Shown: one piece after another, positions 7,303 to 7,422 of the stretch
Layout: every line of letters starts with the position of its first letter
Position numbering within the stretch: the first letter of the stretch is position 1
From: Candidatus Hodarchaeota archaeon
GTDB taxonomy: Archaea > Asgardarchaeota > Heimdallarchaeia > Hodarchaeales > YT1-057
Assembly (NCBI GenBank): GCA_016839955.1
Contig: JAEOTI010000250.1
Coordinates: 1-7,422 of the forward strand
Direction of reading: 5' to 3'
DNA: 7,422 nucleotides
Notes under the pieces: model-generated
The model's database searches: none
What the model saw: only the letters and a program-made list of their open reading frames with translations
What the model was told of the DNA's origin: nothing
Made by a program: the position numbers and the translations under genes

Positions 7303-7316
7303 TTTTTAAGGTAATT

Positions 7317-7422
7317 TTAATTATTCGTTATTTCATTTGATATGTTCTTAAGCCAAAATAAACCAATTCCTGCTAGAATTACTCCTGCACCAGTAAGTAA
7401 TATAACTAATTCAATACCAGCA
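7317..7422 (-). CDS. C-terminal fragment of a membrane-anchored protein (5' end outside window)
   Basis: A minus-strand frame is open from the right edge to the TAA at 7319-7317 and gives 34 residues. It contains one strongly hydrophobic stretch, LVILLTGAGVILAGIGLFWL, followed by a short polar tail KNISNEITNN. This is a C-terminal transmembrane helix, either a tail anchor or the last helix of a larger membrane protein. It lies 43 bases upstream of the winged-helix gene on the same strand. Only one Lys follows the helix, so it does not look like a typical sorting tail with a basic cluster. Nothing more can be said about function from this fragment. Confidence 0.65.
   Translation of the reverse strand, partial: AGIELVILLTGAGVILAGIGLFWLKNISNEITNN

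Noticed and set aside
7317..7422. C-terminal helix as an archaeosortase-type sorting signal
   Set aside because: There is no recognisable short motif before the helix in the visible part and no cluster of basic residues after it, only one Lys followed by a polar tail.
1..7422. tRNA, rRNA, CRISPR array or insertion sequence
   Set aside because: No cloverleaf, no spaced identical repeats and no transposase motif were seen; almost all bases are coding.

Overview
The window is AT-rich, densely coding DNA, most likely from an archaeon. The best evidence is on the minus strand near the right edge: an archaeal-type TATA box sits about 25 bases ahead of a start codon with no Shine-Dalgarno site, as in leaderless archaeal transcripts. 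GTG starts, lysine-rich proteins and a HerA-type ATPase fit this. An Asgard-like lineage would suit the base composition and the zinc-finger and lysine-rich additions, but nothing seen here proves it.

Bases 1-6967 hold three plus-strand genes packed as one operon, whose start lies left of the window. (1) A HerA/FtsK-superfamily ATPase, missing its N-terminus and Walker A motif, carries a long coiled coil and an unusual C-terminal array of about nine tandem 15-17-residue zinc-knuckle repeats. (2) After 23 bases comes a metal-dependent amidohydrolase (amidohydrolase-2/COG2159-like TIM barrel) with a C-terminal extension of about 115 residues. (3) Overlapping it by 4 bases is a 944-residue protein with a GCS2-type carboxylate-amine ligase domain, a very lysine-rich linker and a beta-rich C-terminal region.

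Bases 6968-7422 hold two minus-strand genes convergent with the operon: a 94-residue winged-helix protein with its own promoter, and the last 34 residues of a protein ending in a transmembrane helix.

The interesting possibility is the operon itself. It combines an amide-bond-forming enzyme, a hydrolase of a superfamily that often cleaves amide bonds, and a ring-forming ATPase with a large metal-binding platform. Tight packing and translational coupling imply joint action, for example in making and removing an amide-linked modification, or in a DNA- or nucleoprotein-directed defence or stress process. The domain calls rest on visible motifs; the joint function is inference.
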